A stretch of 64,000 nt of DNA from Gracilimonas sp965227785 (GTDB lineage: Bacteria; Bacteroidota; Rhodothermia; Balneolales; Balneolaceae), in assembly GCF_965227785.1 (NCBI RefSeq), contig NZ_OZ245785.1:3100001-3164000 (forward strand), read 5' to 3'. The translations under genes and the position numbers were made by a program. Shown here piece after piece: positions 35,862-44,025 of this stretch. How positions within the stretch are numbered: the stretch's first letter is position 1; each line of letters opens with the position of its first letter. The notes beneath the pieces are model-generated. The model was given only the letters and a program-made list of their open reading frames with translations, made no database searches and was not told the DNA's origin.

Positions 35862-37283
35862 TCAAATACTAGAATTTAAGATGTTTCCGGACAACCAAAG
35901 TTCCTTCACTCTGTATTCTATTTGAAAATAGGTGTTATCCCTTTGCAGGATGTAATGGTCGAAAGGATAGAAGTCGGATTTAGATTTGCTCCGCTTAAAG
36001 AAAAATGTATACTCAGGTAAGCTCGCATTATAGTTGTAGGACCACTGTATCTCATTTAAGCTTCGGTTTTGATAAAGTGGCGGACCTAGTAAAATGTAAA
36101 CCATGCCCATATCTGTTTTCCATCCCTCCTTAAAGTTAGAAAAAAGCTTGTTTGCCTCTTCCACTCTCTGGTAATAAAGGGAGATTATATTTCTGGTGAG
36201 TGCTGCATTTTGAATATTGCTAAGCCAAAAACGATCGATAGCAGCTTTTAACGTATCTGAATTATCAATAGCCATCAGTTCTTCGTATTCCTTGTCCGAC
36301 ATTAGGTAAATTAAAGGGGCCGCAAGTTCTTCCGCTGATTTAACAGATGGATAGTTGTTACTTTTAATGGAAAAGTCTCTGGCTTTGTACAAGGTTTCTT
36401 TATCATTGAGGTTTGGACTCACTTCAAACCGATAATTACCCCTTGGCAGGTTTTCAAAGGCAAATTCGATGGTTACATTTCCGGGTTGATTGAGCTGCCG
36501 CTGAGTACTTTGTATAACTTCAAAATTGCGGTAGTCAATGCCTTTATACTTAATGCTCGAAGAAGATCGGTTTACAAAGCTCATGGGGGAAGAGTAAGAG
36601 CTGTCTGATCGGAATTTTATTAACCGGGCCTGTAAGGTAACCGGGTCGGGGGTAGAATTGAAAAACTGAAACTCAAATTTTAAGCTATCAGCCGCCAGGC
36701 TCACATCATAGGTGGTAACAGGGAAGAAATTATCATTTAGTTCCTCAGCTTTAGCAAAAATCCGGATGTTGGTGATGTTCGTTACTTCTTCTTCTAAGTC
36801 AGGCAGGTTAACTTCGTCACTTCTTAAAGTTGTTTTTCCGGTAGCCTTGTCGGTGGCTGAGACAATAACTGAGTAGTTCCCGGGGGATACATTATACTCT
36901 TTGTTGAACAGGTAAATATCGTCTTCAAAGCCGCTGGATGCTAAACTCCGGTCTAATTTGACGGGGTAAATGAAAGACTCACCCTTATTCTGATTTTTGT
37001 TTTTAATCTCAATTTCTATGCTAACATTAGCTCGTAAATTGTCTTCGTCTTTTTTAAATATAAGGCTGTTCTTTGGGATGCTCCCTGAAATTAACAATTT
37101 GAGCTGTTGATCGGAGCTGATCACACCGGCTATTTCAGTTCTTAATTCAGGGTGTCCAGGTTGGTAAGCATAATCAGAACCTCTTTTAACATCCTCTATA
37201 TAAGAGCTGTTGCAACCTGAAACCAGAATAAGCATACAAATAAGGGAAAGGGTATAAAAAAAATCTCTCTGAAGTAATTTCAT
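35862..37283 (-). CDS. GWxTD-domain lipoprotein 3
   Basis: A 473-residue lipoprotein with leader ending LILVSGC (lipid Cys24). It has the same layout as the other two: tether YIEDVKRGSDYAYQPGHPELR, beta-rich middle, helical region AEELAAPLIYLMSDKEYEEL, DRFWLSNIQNAALTRNIISLY, and a motif near residue 385 that reads FKEGWKTDMGMVYILLGPPL. Met replaces Pro after the Asp and LLGPP replaces LFGPP, so this copy has drifted slightly at the motif. It is divergent from pyruvate kinase, with 100 nt between the starts. Confidence 0.85.
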   Translation of the reverse strand: MKLLQRDFFYTLSLICMLILVSGCNSSYIEDVKRGSDYAYQPGHPELRTEIAGVISSDQQLKLLISGSIPKNSLIFKKDEDNLRANVSIEIEIKNKNQNKGESFIYPVKLDRSLASSGFEDDIYLFNKEYNVSPGNYSVIVSATDKATGKTTLRSDEVNLPDLEEEVTNITNIRIFAKAEELNDNFFPVTTYDVSLAADSLKFEFQFFNSTPDPVTLQARLIKFRSDSSYSSPMSFVNRSSSSIKYKGIDYRNFEVIQSTQRQLNQPGNVTIEFAFENLPRGNYRFEVSPNLNDKETLYKARDFSIKSNNYPSVKSAEELAAPLIYLMSDKEYEELMAIDNSDTLKAAIDRFWLSNIQNAALTRNIISLYYQRVEEANKLFSNFKEGWKTDMGMVYILLGPPLYQNRSLNEIQWSYNYNASLPEYTFFFKRSKSKSDFYPFDHYILQRDNTYFQIEYRVKELWLSGNILNSSI

Positions 37284-37329
37284 GGCGAGGCCTCTTTTTT
37301 AGAAAAACAATTCACAATGATTGTAACAT

Positions 37330-37352
37330 TTAACCTATCTTAGCTATGTTAA
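37330..37352. promoter_or_regulatory. Imperfect 23-bp palindrome before pyruvate kinase
   Basis: Arms TTAAC and GTTAA enclose a core in which 9 of 11 base pairs are symmetrical. It lies 32 nt before the pyk start and 47 nt before the divergent GWxTD 3 start, so it could be an operator for either gene. Found by eye; no regulator is assigned. Confidence 0.35.
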
Positions 37353-37383
37353 AACACTTGCTCACTTTAAATAAACACTCTAT

Positions 37384-38817
37384 ATGATATCTGCAAGGCG
37401 CCGAACAAAAATTGTATGTACCATTGGCCCCAGCTGTAATACACTTAACAAGATTGAAGAACTTTTATTACATGGTATGAACGTGGCTCGAGTGAACTTT
37501 TCGCACGGAACCCACAAAGATCATGCAGAAGTAATAAAGCATATCCGGAAGACAGCAAAAAAATATGAGTATAGCGTTCCGGTTTTGATGGACTTGCAAG
37601 GCCCTAAAATCAGAGTGGGACAGATGAAAGACGATGGAGTTGATTTGGAAACCGGCTCTATTGTAAAAATTACCGGTGAAGATGTAACCGGAGATAGTTC
37701 GGTAATTCCCATCGACTATAAAAATCTGTTGCACGAAGCGGAGGTAGGAAACTCTATTCTGCTCGATGATGGCCTGCTGGAATTTAAAGTTATCGAGAAA
37801 AAGCCGGATTCTCTTCAGGCGAAGGTGGTTATTGGTGGTGAACTTAAATCCCGGAAAGGAGTTAATCTGCCGAATGTGCGAATTTCAATTCCTTCTTTAA
37901 CTGAAAAAGACCTTAAGGACCTGGAGTTCGGTATAGAGCAGGACGTGGATTTGATTGCGCTGTCATTTGTAAGATCAGCCAAAGATGTACGTGATATAAT
38001 TTCGAGAGTGAGGGCCGCGGGAAGTCAGGCAGCTATTATTGCAAAAATTGAAAAACCGGAAGCTCTTGATGTTATTGATGAAATTATTGAGGAAGCTGAC
38101 GGCATAATGGTTGCCCGAGGAGATTTGGGAATCGAGATACCTACAGAGCAGGTTCCCATCGTTCAAAAAATGATTATCGAAAAGTGCCGGATGGCCGGTA
38201 AGCCGGTAATCACAGCTACACAAATGTTGGATTCGATGATCAATAACCCTCGACCAACCCGTGCCGAGAGTTCAGATGTTGCCAATGCGGTATTGGATGG
38301 TACCGATGCCGTAATGCTATCCGGAGAAACAGCAGCCGGTAAATACCCGATGGAAGCTGTGAATGTGATGGACCGGATCTGCCGATCGGTGGAGGAGAAG
38401 CGTCCACAAATATACAACAGCCTGGGTTATCGAAAACCGGAATGGAAAGAAAAACAGGTGATAGAATCTTTAGCCTATTCCTGCGTTACCATTGCTGATA
38501 ATGTGGAGGCAAAAGCCATTAGCACGATCACTCATTCCGGAAACACAGCTCGTCGAATTGCTAAATTTCGTCCTAAAGTGCCCATAGTTGCTTTTACTGA
38601 AAGCCAGAAAGTACGCCGGCAGCTAAATCTTGTGTGGGGCGTATATTCGGTACGCCTGGATGAATTGTTTGATACGGACAGAAGCGTTCGGATGATGGAG
38701 AACTACCTTTATGAAAACGGCATGGTAAAAAATGGCGACCGGGTGATTGTAGCTACGGGTATGCCTATTGCCAAACGTGGCCGCACAAACATGATCAAAG
38801 TAAGTACGATTGAATAA
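37384..38817 (+). CDS. pyk: Pyruvate kinase
   Basis: A 477-residue glycolytic enzyme converting phosphoenolpyruvate and ADP to pyruvate and ATP. Characteristic segments are RRRTKIVCTIGPSCNT at the start, MNVARVNFSHGTH, MDLQGPKIRVG, IIAKIEKPEALDVIDEI with the catalytic Lys, MVARGDLGIEIP and ITATQMLDSMINNPRPTRAE. The B domain lies between about residues 70 and 165. The C-terminal allosteric-type domain is complete. Length is typical for the bacterial enzyme. The next gene starts 22 nt downstream, so the two may share a transcript. Confidence 0.97.
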   Translation: MISARRRTKIVCTIGPSCNTLNKIEELLLHGMNVARVNFSHGTHKDHAEVIKHIRKTAKKYEYSVPVLMDLQGPKIRVGQMKDDGVDLETGSIVKITGEDVTGDSSVIPIDYKNLLHEAEVGNSILLDDGLLEFKVIEKKPDSLQAKVVIGGELKSRKGVNLPNVRISIPSLTEKDLKDLEFGIEQDVDLIALSFVRSAKDVRDIISRVRAAGSQAAIIAKIEKPEALDVIDEIIEEADGIMVARGDLGIEIPTEQVPIVQKMIIEKCRMAGKPVITATQMLDSMINNPRPTRAESSDVANAVLDGTDAVMLSGETAAGKYPMEAVNVMDRICRSVEEKRPQIYNSLGYRKPEWKEKQVIESLAYSCVTIADNVEAKAISTITHSGNTARRIAKFRPKVPIVAFTESQKVRRQLNLVWGVYSVRLDELFDTDRSVRMMENYLYENGMVKNGDRVIVATGMPIAKRGRTNMIKVSTIE

Positions 38818-38839
38818 AGCAGTGCGTTAAACCAACGAT

Positions 38840-41581
38840 ATGATAATGCGGAGACTCTTTCTATTTTCTTTTGTTTTGATTCTACTGACAGGTTGCAAAA
38901 CCTCATTTCAGTCAAAATGGAAAAACTTCAACGCTTATTATAACACCTATTATAATGCTCAGAAGAGCTATCAGTCAGGGCTCCAAAAAAATCTGGATCA
39001 GCAGCGTGAGTATAATCCTTTACAGCCCATCAGAATTCATCCCAAACCGGTAAACGCCGGAGCTTCGGATTTTGATAAAGCCATACAGAAAGGAGCGGAT
39101 GTACTTAGACGCTACGAAGAAACAAAATGGGTAGACGATGCCATCGGTTTAATCGGTAAGTCGTATTATTTCAGGCAGGAATACTTCTCGGCAGATCAAA
39201 AGTTTAAAGAGCTGTTTGTGACTACCGAGAATCCGGTTATGCAGCAAAAGTCGATTTTATGGCAGGGCAGAGTACTGCTTGATATGGAGCTGTACAATGA
39301 AGGAATTGCCTTTTTATCAGAACAGCTCACTCTTCTTGAAGGTGAATGGAATGAAGGCTATCGAGCTGAAGCAAAGACGTTGCTTGCCCAGCATCACATT
39401 AAGGTGGAAAGTTGGCAGGTTGCAGCTAATGTACTTTCGGAAGCTCTTCCTAATCTTGAAAAGAAAGAATACCGGGAGAGAGGATATTTTTTACTTGGGC
39501 AGGTTTACGAACGCTTGGGTAATCCCGAGGCTGCTTTTGATGCGTATAACAAAGTTCAGAATCATTATGTGGAATACCGCATCCAGTATTTGTCTCAGCG
39601 TAAAAAAGCAGAGGTGGCACGGGCACTTGGCCGAAATGAAGTTGCCTTCCAGATTTTCGACGATATGGTTCGGGATGACAAGAATCTTGAATATAAAGCT
39701 GAACTCGATTTTGAACTGGCCCGAACAGAACACGAACGCAAGAATTATAAGCAAGCTGAAAAACTGTACAACAATGTGCTTCACAATAATCTTCGTCAGC
39801 CCGCCCCGGATATTGCAGCCCGGGCTTATTATGGTCTGGCCGAGATTTACCGTTTTTCCTATGACAATTTTGAGAAAGCCGCAGCATATTATGATTCTGC
39901 CGCCCAGAAGAATGTAGCAGCTGAAAAACTACCGGAAGGGTTTCAGGCAAAAGAGCTGGCGGAATCGTTTGGTAACTATGCCCGGTTTAAATCACAAATA
40001 GCTCTGCAAGACAGTCTGCTTCGTCTGGGGCGCCTTTCTCCGGAAGCCTTCGATTCTGTTTTAGTGGAATTGCGAAAGCAGAAAATAGCTGAAATGGAGC
40101 GGTTGAAAGAGCAGCAGGAACAGCAGCAAAATCAACTGGTGACTGTAAACAGGAACGAGGATGAATCGGACGCTACCAATAACATGAGTAACGGATTCCT
40201 GAATTCCAATAACCCGGTTGTTCAGGAGAATGTCCGTCAGCAGTTTTATGCAATCTGGGGTGATCGGCCTTTAGCCGATAACTGGCGGGTTGAAAGCATG
40301 ATTGATTATTCAGCTATCTCAAATGAGACTGATGGCTCGGTTGCAGGTTCCGGTCCCACATCAAACCAACAGCAGGTTAATGTAAAAATTGATTTGAGTG
40401 CGATTCCATTTACACCCCAGGAGCAGGATTCGGTACAAGAACTTATTGCGTCCTATCAGTATCAATTGGGGAACTTGTTTTTTCTGTCGCTAAACTCACC
40501 GGACAGCGCCATCTATTATTTTCAGAAGGCGATTGAGAATCCTTCTAAAGTGAACATCAATACGGTTTCTCTTTATTCTCTTTCCGAGCTTTATTCTATC
40601 CAGGAAAACGAAGAAGAGGCTCGTTACTATGCCCGCCGTCTTATCGACGAATATCCTGATACGGAATATGCCCGCCGGGTATCCGAGAAATTTGGAATCC
40701 CTTTCACAATCGGGGAGAAGGAAAACGCAAAGAGTCCTTTCGAAGTGTATAATGAAATCAACTCGGCAGACTCGTTGTCACATCCTGAAAAAGCGAAGCG
40801 GTTAAAACAGTTATCACTCAATAGCTCAACACACCGGATTGCCCCCAAAGCACTTTATGAGGCTATTCAGTCTTATATGAGGGCCGGTAAAGTAACCCCG
40901 GGCTATCAATCCAACATATCGGATTGGGTTGAACGAAATGAAAGGTGGGAGAAAAGGCTATCAGCTTTTCAAATGAAACAAGATTCTGCACAGGCTACCC
41001 TGAATGACACTACCATAACTACAGAATCACGACAAGAACTTCAGGCTTTGGTTGATTCTACTTTGATAAGGCCGGTATTTGAGGATTCCTTTCCTTACGA
41101 AGGAGCATTATGGGACAGCGCCCGTGCTGCAGCTGATACTTTTTTAGAAATGTTTCAAGATTCAGACTACTCCGGAAAGGTCAAAAGGATAAAGGAAGAA
41201 CTTGCTGAGCCAGTTTCAGAAACTGAGATTCAACCGGCAGAACAACCTGAAATTATAGCCGAGGAGCAGACGGCTCCGGCTGAAGGTTATACAAGTTGCG
41301 AGAGTATCGGCGCAAATCTTACTGTGAGAGGTGGAATGCAATCGTTCTTGAGTAATCTGACTATTCCTGAAGATATCGAGATTAAGGAGTTAACATACTT
41401 GTTCCGGGTTAACAGGCGCGGTATTGTGGATGAGTTTGTCCTGGAGACTGAAAATACGCCCGCTGAGCTCACTTCAGTCTTAGAGCAGGGGATAGAGTCA
41501 GAATTAAGTTTTGAGCCGGTTATGAGCGAAGGACAGGCTGTTTCTGTGGAGTGCAGGCTTGCATTTCCGGTCAATAATTGA
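38840..41581 (+). CDS. PorW/SprE-like TPR lipoprotein with TonB-C-like tail
   Basis: A 913-residue lipoprotein: leader ends ILLTGC (lipid Cys19). The start of the mature part, KWKNFNAYYNTYYNAQKSYQ, resembles the PorW/SprE proteins of the type IX secretion/gliding system. TPR-like helices follow (residues 90-350 and 530-620, for example GQVYERLGNPEAAFDAYNKV). A Gln-rich stretch lies near 420. The last ~90 residues (LTVRGGMQSFLSNLTIPE, LTYLFRVNRRGIVDEFVLE) look like a TonB C-terminal domain. It lies 22 nt after pyk. Role in type IX secretion is a hypothesis, as no other T9SS gene is in the window. Confidence 0.72.
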   Translation: MIMRRLFLFSFVLILLTGCKTSFQSKWKNFNAYYNTYYNAQKSYQSGLQKNLDQQREYNPLQPIRIHPKPVNAGASDFDKAIQKGADVLRRYEETKWVDDAIGLIGKSYYFRQEYFSADQKFKELFVTTENPVMQQKSILWQGRVLLDMELYNEGIAFLSEQLTLLEGEWNEGYRAEAKTLLAQHHIKVESWQVAANVLSEALPNLEKKEYRERGYFLLGQVYERLGNPEAAFDAYNKVQNHYVEYRIQYLSQRKKAEVARALGRNEVAFQIFDDMVRDDKNLEYKAELDFELARTEHERKNYKQAEKLYNNVLHNNLRQPAPDIAARAYYGLAEIYRFSYDNFEKAAAYYDSAAQKNVAAEKLPEGFQAKELAESFGNYARFKSQIALQDSLLRLGRLSPEAFDSVLVELRKQKIAEMERLKEQQEQQQNQLVTVNRNEDESDATNNMSNGFLNSNNPVVQENVRQQFYAIWGDRPLADNWRVESMIDYSAISNETDGSVAGSGPTSNQQQVNVKIDLSAIPFTPQEQDSVQELIASYQYQLGNLFFLSLNSPDSAIYYFQKAIENPSKVNINTVSLYSLSELYSIQENEEEARYYARRLIDEYPDTEYARRVSEKFGIPFTIGEKENAKSPFEVYNEINSADSLSHPEKAKRLKQLSLNSSTHRIAPKALYEAIQSYMRAGKVTPGYQSNISDWVERNERWEKRLSAFQMKQDSAQATLNDTTITTESRQELQALVDSTLIRPVFEDSFPYEGALWDSARAAADTFLEMFQDSDYSGKVKRIKEELAEPVSETEIQPAEQPEIIAEEQTAPAEGYTSCESIGANLTVRGGMQSFLSNLTIPEDIEIKELTYLFRVNRRGIVDEFVLETENTPAELTSVLEQGIESELSFEPVMSEGQAVSVECRLAFPVNN

Positions 41582-41591
41582 TCATCGGGGC

Positions 41592-42614
41592 TTAAAGCTG
41601 CCTTTTTATCTTTTTTACCAAGCCCGGGCCTATATAAACCATTCCGGTATAAATCTGAATGAGGGAAGCTCCGGCTTCTATTTTATCTATAGCTGCTTGT
41701 GGACTGTCGATTCCACCAACTCCAATGATCGGTTTCTCATTTCGGGTGATCTCAGCCAGCCATCTTACAACCTGTGTACTTCTTTGCTGAATAGCTCTTC
41801 CGCTTAATCCTCCATTTCCGATCTCATTCAGCACACCTTCACCGGTGGCTAAGTTGTCGCGGATGGATGACGTGTTGGTTGCCACATATCCTGCCACTCC
41901 AAATTGTTCACAAATCCCCACCAGCTTTTCCAGACTATTTCTATCAATGTCGACAGTGAATTTCACCAAAGATGGTTTTCGGCCTTCCTTCCCAGGTTCG
42001 AGAGTCGCAAGTAAATCTCTGAGCGCGGCCGGATCTTCAAAAGTTTTACCCTCTCCGGTATTGGGGCACGAAATGTTGATGGTTATATAATCGGCTATCG
42101 GTTGGGCCTTTTTATAGCTGTGTAAATAATCCTGAAGGGCCGCATCACCATGGATAGATGCGTCGTTTGTTTTGGCAATATTCACACCCAGGGGAATATT
42201 CAAATTCAGTGAAGAAAGCCGTTCAGTTATTGCATCAGCTCCTTCGTTATTCAAGCCCATTCGGTTGATCAACGAGTGATCTTCGGGAAGCCTGAAGGCG
42301 CGGGGCTTTGGGTTTCCCTCAGATGGTTGTGCAGTGATGCTCCCCACTTCCACAAATCCGAAACCAAGAGCTTGCATTGCTTTGGGAGTGGTTCCATTTT
42401 TATCAAATCCGGCTGCCAGCCCAACAGGGTTGGGAAAAGTGAGGCCGAATAACTCCTGTTCTAACTCCGGGCGGGTTTCGTTATACAGGCTTGCAGCCAG
42501 TGTTTGCAGCAGCGGCGATGTATTGGTTTTTGATGCGATAGAAAGCGCCCATTCGTGAGCTTTTTCAGCATCTGTTTTAAATAAAAGGGGTTTGAGAAGC
42601 TTTTTGTAAATCAT
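41592..42614 (-). CDS. pyrD: Dihydroorotate dehydrogenase (quinone)
   Basis: A 340-residue FMN enzyme oxidising dihydroorotate to orotate in pyrimidine synthesis. The N-terminal helix pair (KKLLKPLLFKTDAEKAHEWALS) and LTFPNPVGLAAGFDKNG are typical of class 2 membrane-associated enzymes that use quinone. Further motifs are NRMGLNNEGAD, VNIAKTND, LVKFTVDID, GGLSGRAIQ and GVGGIDSP. The residue before the PN of the active-site loop is Cys (INISCPNTGEG), while class 2 enzymes usually have Ser here and class 1 enzymes Cys. The stop is 10 nt from the convergent TPR gene. Confidence 0.93.
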   Translation of the reverse strand: MIYKKLLKPLLFKTDAEKAHEWALSIASKTNTSPLLQTLAASLYNETRPELEQELFGLTFPNPVGLAAGFDKNGTTPKAMQALGFGFVEVGSITAQPSEGNPKPRAFRLPEDHSLINRMGLNNEGADAITERLSSLNLNIPLGVNIAKTNDASIHGDAALQDYLHSYKKAQPIADYITINISCPNTGEGKTFEDPAALRDLLATLEPGKEGRKPSLVKFTVDIDRNSLEKLVGICEQFGVAGYVATNTSSIRDNLATGEGVLNEIGNGGLSGRAIQQRSTQVVRWLAEITRNEKPIIGVGGIDSPQAAIDKIEAGASLIQIYTGMVYIGPGLVKKIKRQL

Positions 42615-42682
42615 CGCGTCAATGATACGAAAAAACGTTCAAAAAGAGTGAAAGAAGCCTTATAATCGGTCGCCTCTTTTAT

Positions 42683-43963
42683 ATGAAAAAAATGGAACAA
42701 TACATATCGGGTTTAGTGCGCGGTTCGCGGAAAGCGGAGGATATCATTCTGCTTGAATCACAAATGACTGGTCACCCTGCAAGCACAAAAAGCTACCTGG
42801 CAATGCAGCCTGCGGCCTGGATTAAAGCCCGGGGTAACGAGATCAAGATATGGGATGGGGAGTCAGCGCATGTATTTACAGGCAATCCTTGGGATTACCT
42901 GAAGCGGTTCAGAAAAGAGCAAAACGAGTGGTTGTTTGGCTATCTGGGATATGATCTGAAAAACAGTATTGAGAAGTTACAGTCGGATAACAAGGAGCTT
43001 ATAGAAGCACCTGATCTTTATTTTATGGTTCCGGAGGTCTTAGTTGAGATTGATGCAACCGGCAAGGTCAAATTTATAAAGGGTGAGCCGAACAAGACGT
43101 TGAAAAAGGGGAAGGAATCCGGAGACATATCCATCACCCTGAAAAATCAGATCTCTGAGTCCGAATATATCCGAAAGGTAGAACAGGCGAAGAAGGATAT
43201 TTATGAAGGCAGGTACTACGAAATTAATTTGTCTCATCCCTTAGAGTTTGAAATAAAAGGGGATAGCTGGGATTTATATGAAGCAATGAAAACAGCAGGG
43301 CCGGTTCCTTTTGGTGGCTATGCAAATATCGGTCATTTGTCTATTTGCTGCTCATCTCCCGAGCGATTTTTAGCAAGATCCGGTAATCGAGTGTGGTCGC
43401 AACCCATAAAAGGAACCGCATTACGGAAAGCAGGAGAAAAGGCTCTGCTTGGTATCGAAGAACTTAGACAATCGGAGAAAGAGAGGGCTGAAAATCTTAT
43501 GATTGTTGACCTGGTGAGAAATGACCTCAGCCAGGTTGCGGAAATCCAAAGCGTGAAAGTATCTAATTTGTTCGAGATTCAGAGCTTTGAGACGGTTCAT
43601 CAAATGGTGTCTACGGTAGAGTGTTCAGTGTCCGATCATACCGACAGCATCGAGATTATAAAGCATTGCTTTCCTATGGGGTCTATGACGGGAGCACCGA
43701 AAATTGCGTCTATGGAGGCCATCGAGAAGTACGAAGATTACAAACGCGGAATCTATTCCGGGGCAATGGGATATATAAACCCTGAAGGTGATTTCGATTT
43801 CAATGTGATTATCAGAACGGCCATTTCGGAAGGAAATAAGCTGGTATATCCGGTAGGCGGGGCAATCACGAGCGATTCAGACCCGAAGGCGGAATGGGAG
43901 GAAACGCTGATAAAAGCCAGAGCGATTACAACGATTCTTGAGAATTTAGAGAAAGCTGAATGA
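42683..43963 (+). CDS. pabB: Aminodeoxychorismate synthase component I
   Basis: A 426-residue chorismate-binding enzyme. The C-terminal chorismate-binding domain shows YYEINLSHPLEF, WSQPIKGTALR, IVDLVRNDLSQVAE, FPMGSMTGAPKIASMEAIE and YSGAMGYINPEGD. The PIKGT motif with Lys is the marker of PabB, whereas anthranilate synthase TrpE has PIAGT. It therefore likely makes 4-amino-4-deoxychorismate for folate; its glutaminase partner and lyase are not in the window. An internal ATG four codons in (MEQYI) is an equally good start. Divergent from pyrD with 68 nt between the starts. Confidence 0.88.
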   Translation: MKKMEQYISGLVRGSRKAEDIILLESQMTGHPASTKSYLAMQPAAWIKARGNEIKIWDGESAHVFTGNPWDYLKRFRKEQNEWLFGYLGYDLKNSIEKLQSDNKELIEAPDLYFMVPEVLVEIDATGKVKFIKGEPNKTLKKGKESGDISITLKNQISESEYIRKVEQAKKDIYEGRYYEINLSHPLEFEIKGDSWDLYEAMKTAGPVPFGGYANIGHLSICCSSPERFLARSGNRVWSQPIKGTALRKAGEKALLGIEELRQSEKERAENLMIVDLVRNDLSQVAEIQSVKVSNLFEIQSFETVHQMVSTVECSVSDHTDSIEIIKHCFPMGSMTGAPKIASMEAIEKYEDYKRGIYSGAMGYINPEGDFDFNVIIRTAISEGNKLVYPVGGAITSDSDPKAEWEETLIKARAITTILENLEKAE

Positions 43964-44025
43964 AGACTCTTTAATGTGGGTTATGAAAACAGGAAGTAAA
44001 AATCACATCACATCGAAGGATCAGA

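Noticed and set aside
19743..37283. Polysaccharide utilisation locus
   Set aside because: Two SusC/SusD pairs but no glycoside hydrolase, lyase, sulfatase, or hybrid sensor nearby.
39279..39917. 212-codon open frame inside the TPR lipoprotein
   Set aside because: Shadow frame of a long gene; rich in Met/Trp/Arg and without any motif.
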